Assembly (NCBI GenBank): GCA_963677885.1
Contig: OY782500.1
Coordinates: forward strand, 3,286,001 to 3,350,000
DNA length: 64,000 nt
Direction of reading: 5' to 3'
From: UBA1351 sp963677885
GTDB lineage: Bacteria; Bacillota; Clostridia; Lachnospirales; Vallitaleaceae
The stretch's first letter is position 1. Every line of letters starts with the position of its first letter. Below are positions 61,294 to 64,000 of this stretch, piece after piece. Made by a program: the position numbers and the translations under genes. The notes beneath the pieces were generated by a model, which worked only from the letters and a program-made list of their open reading frames with translations, did not search any database and had not been told where the DNA came from.

Positions 61294-62316
61294 ATGTCTA
61301 GAGTAGTATGTTTTGGAGAGATTATGGGACGATTATGTCCTCCAGGATATAAGAAAATCCTCCAAACCCAATCCTTTGATTTAACTTTTGCTGGTGGTGA
61401 GGCCAACGTGGCGGTATCATTAGCCAACTATGGTTTGGATGCGAAGTTTGTCTCTAAGATACCTGATAATGATATGGGACAATCAGTTCTTCGTACACTA
61501 AGAAGTTATAGGGTGAATACCGATGAGATTGTTCTTGGTGGAGAACGGCTGGGTATGTATTATGTAGAAAAAGGTGCATCACAAAGACCGTCAAAAGTTA
61601 TATATGACCGTAAGTATTCAGCTATCTCAATGGCAGATAGTCAGGAATTTAATTGGGATGTAATTCTTGAAGGTGCTGAACTCTTTCATGTAACAGGAAT
61701 CACACCAGCACTATCTGACAAGTGTGTTGATATCACGAGAGAAGCTATTAAGAAATGTAAAGAAAAAGGGATTTTGGTTTCCTGTGATCTGAATTACAGG
61801 AAGAATCTCTGGTCAACCGAAAAGGCCAGAGAAGTCATGTCTGAATTCATGCATGATGTAGACATCTGTATTGCCAATGAAGAAGATGCAGAGAAAATTC
61901 TAGGCATTGAGTCAGAAGGTACAGATGTGACAAGTGGTCTGCTGAATAAGGATGGTTATGTTAGTGTAGCCAAGAAAATTCAGGATACCTATGGCTGCAG
62001 GATTATTGCTACTACCTTACGGGAAAGTTATTCGGCAAGTGTGAATGGATGGTCAGCGATGCTTTATAAGGATGATCAGGCATATTTTAGCAGGAAGTAT
62101 GATATACAACTGGTTGACCGTGTAGGTGGTGGTGACAGCTTTGTTGGAGGTTTGCTTTATGCCCTTCTTGAAGTGGGCGGCAACCAAAATCAAATCGAAT
62201 TTGCCGTTGCTGCAAGCTGCCTTAAACACACAATTGAAGGTGACTTCAATCAAGTATCAGTAAAAGATGTGGAAACCCTGATGTCCGGAGATGGATCCGG
62301 AAGAGTTCAAAGATAA
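61294..62316 (+). CDS. PfkB-family sugar kinase, KDG-kinase-like
   Basis: A 340-residue PfkB/ribokinase-family kinase. RVVCFGEIMGRLCPPGYKKI, FAGGEANVAVSLANYG and the catalytic VDRVGGGDSFVGGLLYAL are clear, and the overall pattern resembles 2-keto-3-deoxygluconate kinase. One base after the aldolase gene, with AAAGGAG. Probably supplies the aldolase with its phosphorylated substrate. Confidence 0.9.
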   Translation: MSRVVCFGEIMGRLCPPGYKKILQTQSFDLTFAGGEANVAVSLANYGLDAKFVSKIPDNDMGQSVLRTLRSYRVNTDEIVLGGERLGMYYVEKGASQRPSKVIYDRKYSAISMADSQEFNWDVILEGAELFHVTGITPALSDKCVDITREAIKKCKEKGILVSCDLNYRKNLWSTEKAREVMSEFMHDVDICIANEEDAEKILGIESEGTDVTSGLLNKDGYVSVAKKIQDTYGCRIIATTLRESYSASVNGWSAMLYKDDQAYFSRKYDIQLVDRVGGGDSFVGGLLYALLEVGGNQNQIEFAVAASCLKHTIEGDFNQVSVKDVETLMSGDGSGRVQR

Positions 62317-62331
62317 GAATTGGAGGAAGGT

Positions 62332-63366
62332 ATGAAAAAAATTATTGTATGGTTAATCGTGGGGATTTTACTTGTTGGTACAGTTGGATGTAAAGAAGAA
62401 GTTTCAGGTCAGGCTTCAGTTGAGGCCGGAAATCCATTTACCCAGTTTAAGGAAGAAGATGAGTATATCTTTGTCCTGGCTCTACAAAATATTGAATTTT
62501 TTAATGCTCATAAGTATATGTGGAAGAAAATCGGTGAGGATTTTGGTGTGAAAACAACGATAACCGGACCAGCCGATATGGATGTAAACCAGACAGCGGC
62601 AGCTATCGAGCAAGCCATTGCAAAAAATCCAAAAGGGATCATTACTTGGGGATTTGATCCTGGTATGGAGTCAGCTGTAAACAATGCTATTGCAGCAGGA
62701 ATACCTGTTGTTCCTATCGTAGGTGACCTAGGTGGCTCTGATAGAAATACCTATGTTGGATCAAGTCAGTATGAATTAGGCTATATGGGTGGATTAGCAC
62801 TTGCGGAGGAAATAGGTAATGCAGGTGATGTCGCTGTTCTTACATTGCCAGGTGTTGGAATGTTTGATGAAAGAGAGTCAGGTTTTAGAGCTGCTATTGA
62901 AGATATCAATGCTGATGGTGGAAACATTAATATTGTAGCCGTTGGTGATACCAAGGCTGATATTGCTGAGGCTCTTAAGGCGGGAAAAGATATCCTGGCA
63001 TCACAACCCGACTTGGCTGGTTTCTTTGGAACTGATTCAACAGCTGCATTCGGTGCTGTTAATGCCGTTAAAGAAGCCAATAAAACCGGTGATATTAAGA
63101 TTGTTGGTATGGATAGGAATTCTGACATTCTTCAGGAAATTAAAGCCGGTAATATATCCGGTACGATTGCGCAAAATGATGCTGCAGCCGTTTATTGGGC
63201 TTTCTTAGCCTTAGTTAGTGAAAATGGATATGAGATTCCCTTAACATCAAACAATCAAGATGCAGGTGCTTATGCGGGACCTTCTACAATCTACATGAAG
63301 CCTAATTACGTCAGCGGCGATGATGTTGATTTTTACTTGGAAGCGAACGAGACATATTCAGACTAA
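62332..63366 (+). CDS. Sugar-binding lipoprotein of the right-edge ABC transporter
   Basis: A 344-residue lipoprotein, signal MKKIIVWLIVGILLVGTVGC (lipobox TVGC), and a ribose-binding-type domain (YIFVLALQNIEFFNAHKYMWKKIG, WGFDPGMESAVNNAIAAGIPVVPI, GFFGTDSTAAFGAVNAVKEA). ATG at 62332 has GGAGGAAGG. Encoded between the KDG-type kinase and the transporter ATPase, so the ligand is probably a sugar acid or its glycoside. Confidence 0.88.
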   Translation: MKKIIVWLIVGILLVGTVGCKEEVSGQASVEAGNPFTQFKEEDEYIFVLALQNIEFFNAHKYMWKKIGEDFGVKTTITGPADMDVNQTAAAIEQAIAKNPKGIITWGFDPGMESAVNNAIAAGIPVVPIVGDLGGSDRNTYVGSSQYELGYMGGLALAEEIGNAGDVAVLTLPGVGMFDERESGFRAAIEDINADGGNINIVAVGDTKADIAEALKAGKDILASQPDLAGFFGTDSTAAFGAVNAVKEANKTGDIKIVGMDRNSDILQEIKAGNISGTIAQNDAAAVYWAFLALVSENGYEIPLTSNNQDAGAYAGPSTIYMKPNYVSGDDVDFYLEANETYSD

Positions 63367-63383
63367 TTAACTTTTACTTACTG

Positions 63384-63419
63384 ATGAAATAAGAGATTCC
63401 CAGGAATTTCTTATTTCAT
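63384..63419 (+). other. Long intercistronic hairpin between binding protein and ATPase genes
   Basis: ATGAAATAAGAGATT (63384-63398) pairs with AATTTCTTATTTCAT (63405-63419), with one G-T pair and loop CCCAGG. No T-run follows; it probably stabilises the upstream mRNA so that binding protein exceeds ATPase. Confidence 0.65.
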
Positions 63420-63450
63420 TTAGTTGGTAGTGTCTTGAAGGAGGTTTAAG

Positions 63451-64000
63451 ATGTCTTCATTATTGGAAGTGAAGCAGCTAAAAAAAGAATATCCGGGAGT
63501 AATTGCAGTCGATAGTCTTTCTTTTTCTTTGGAAAAAGGACAAATACTTGCTCTTCTAGGCGAAAATGGAGCAGGTAAATCGACGACGATGAAAATGATA
63601 TCCGGTGTCGAGCGACCTGATGCCGGTCATATAATTTTGAATGGTGAAATTGTGAACTTTGAAAGTTCTCATGATGCTTCCTCCAGGGGAATAGGCATTG
63701 TATTTCAGGAGCTGGCCCTTGTTGATAGCTTGAGTATAGCTGAGAATATTTTTATGAACCGCCATCCATTAAAAAATTCGGGATTCATCGATTTTAAGAG
63801 ATTGTATAAAGACACAAAAGAACTTTTGGAAATCTTTCGACTTGATTTGGATCCGGCTTTGGAAGTTGGTCGCTTATCTACAGGAAAAAAACAAATCATT
63901 GAAATACTTAAAGCCATATCCCAGAACCCAAGTATTCTGATTCTGGATGAACCAACCTCTTCTTTGTCAGATGTGGAAATTGAAGAGTTATATGAGGTGA
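63451..64000 (+). CDS. Sugar ABC transporter ATPase (5' part, runs off right edge)
   Basis: The first 183 residues of a ribose-type tandem-NBD ATPase are present: LLEVKQLKKEYPGVIAVDSL, Walker A LALLGENGAGKSTTMKM, Q-loop VFQELALVDSLS, signature LSTGKKQIIEILKAI and Walker B SILILDEPTSSLS. GAAGGAGG precedes the ATG at 63451. The second NBD and permeases must lie to the right. Confidence 0.9.
   Translation, partial: MSSLLEVKQLKKEYPGVIAVDSLSFSLEKGQILALLGENGAGKSTTMKMISGVERPDAGHIILNGEIVNFESSHDASSRGIGIVFQELALVDSLSIAENIFMNRHPLKNSGFIDFKRLYKDTKELLEIFRLDLDPALEVGRLSTGKKQIIEILKAISQNPSILILDEPTSSLSDVEIEELYEV

Overview
The window looks like chromosomal DNA of an anaerobic, low-to-medium-GC Clostridia-type Firmicute. 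Signs of this are AGGAGG-type ribosome sites, several GTG/TTG starts, YesM/YesN-type two-component genes, ribose-family sugar ABC transporters, and a B12-dependent propanediol microcompartment next to Gram-positive style lipoproteins. I do not assign a species. I saw no rRNA, tRNA, CRISPR array, insertion sequence or phage gene.

Almost everything serves the breakdown of plant-type sugars. Left edge (1-8520): the end of a minus-strand response regulator, then a LacI-family regulator and a tight operon of a fucose-isomerase-like enzyme, a split transketolase, a glycerol-kinase-like FGGY kinase and a nucleoside-hydrolase-fold protein. The first four match the transketolase route for D-apiose, a branched sugar of the pectin rhamnogalacturonan II. 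8521-13500: a cation-homeostasis block, with an ArsB/NhaD-type permease and an MpsC-family protein on one strand facing a Na+/H+ antiporter with two PII-like proteins on the other. Both operons seem to have terminator-bearing, structured RNA leaders. 13921-24309: two ribose/rhamnose-type ABC transporter sets. One contains a DeoR regulator and an aberrant ATPase; the other is an intact rhamnose-like importer whose promoter is bracketed by duplicated operators. 24397-27537: an alpha-L-rhamnosidase divergent from an AraC regulator.

28273-42220: a complete microcompartment operon: class II (fuculose/rhamnulose-1-phosphate) aldolase, B12-dependent diol dehydratase and its reactivase, adenosyltransferase, CoA-acylating aldehyde dehydrogenase, Zn alcohol dehydrogenase, PduL, PduS, and shell proteins (four BMC-H, one BMC-P, PduT). 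It is followed by a DeoR regulator. 43278-48131: fucose mutarotase, a rhamnulokinase-family kinase, fucose isomerase and a LacI regulator, with perfect palindromic operators at the promoter and before the kinase. Deoxyhexose is expected to be taken up, isomerised, phosphorylated, split by the encapsulated aldolase to DHAP and lactaldehyde; lactaldehyde reduced to 1,2-propanediol; and this fermented in the shell to propanol and propionyl phosphate.

48197-54314: response regulator, sensor kinase and membrane-anchored sugar-binding protein (a three-part sugar sensor), then a GH5-type glycosidase. 54323-58648: a DNA glycosylase, a DUF4352-like lipoprotein and a GGDEF/EAL protein. 58954-64000: an operon with a 2-hydroxyacid dehydrogenase, an RraA-like protein, a KDPG-type aldolase, a KDG-type kinase and a sugar ABC transporter that runs off the right edge.
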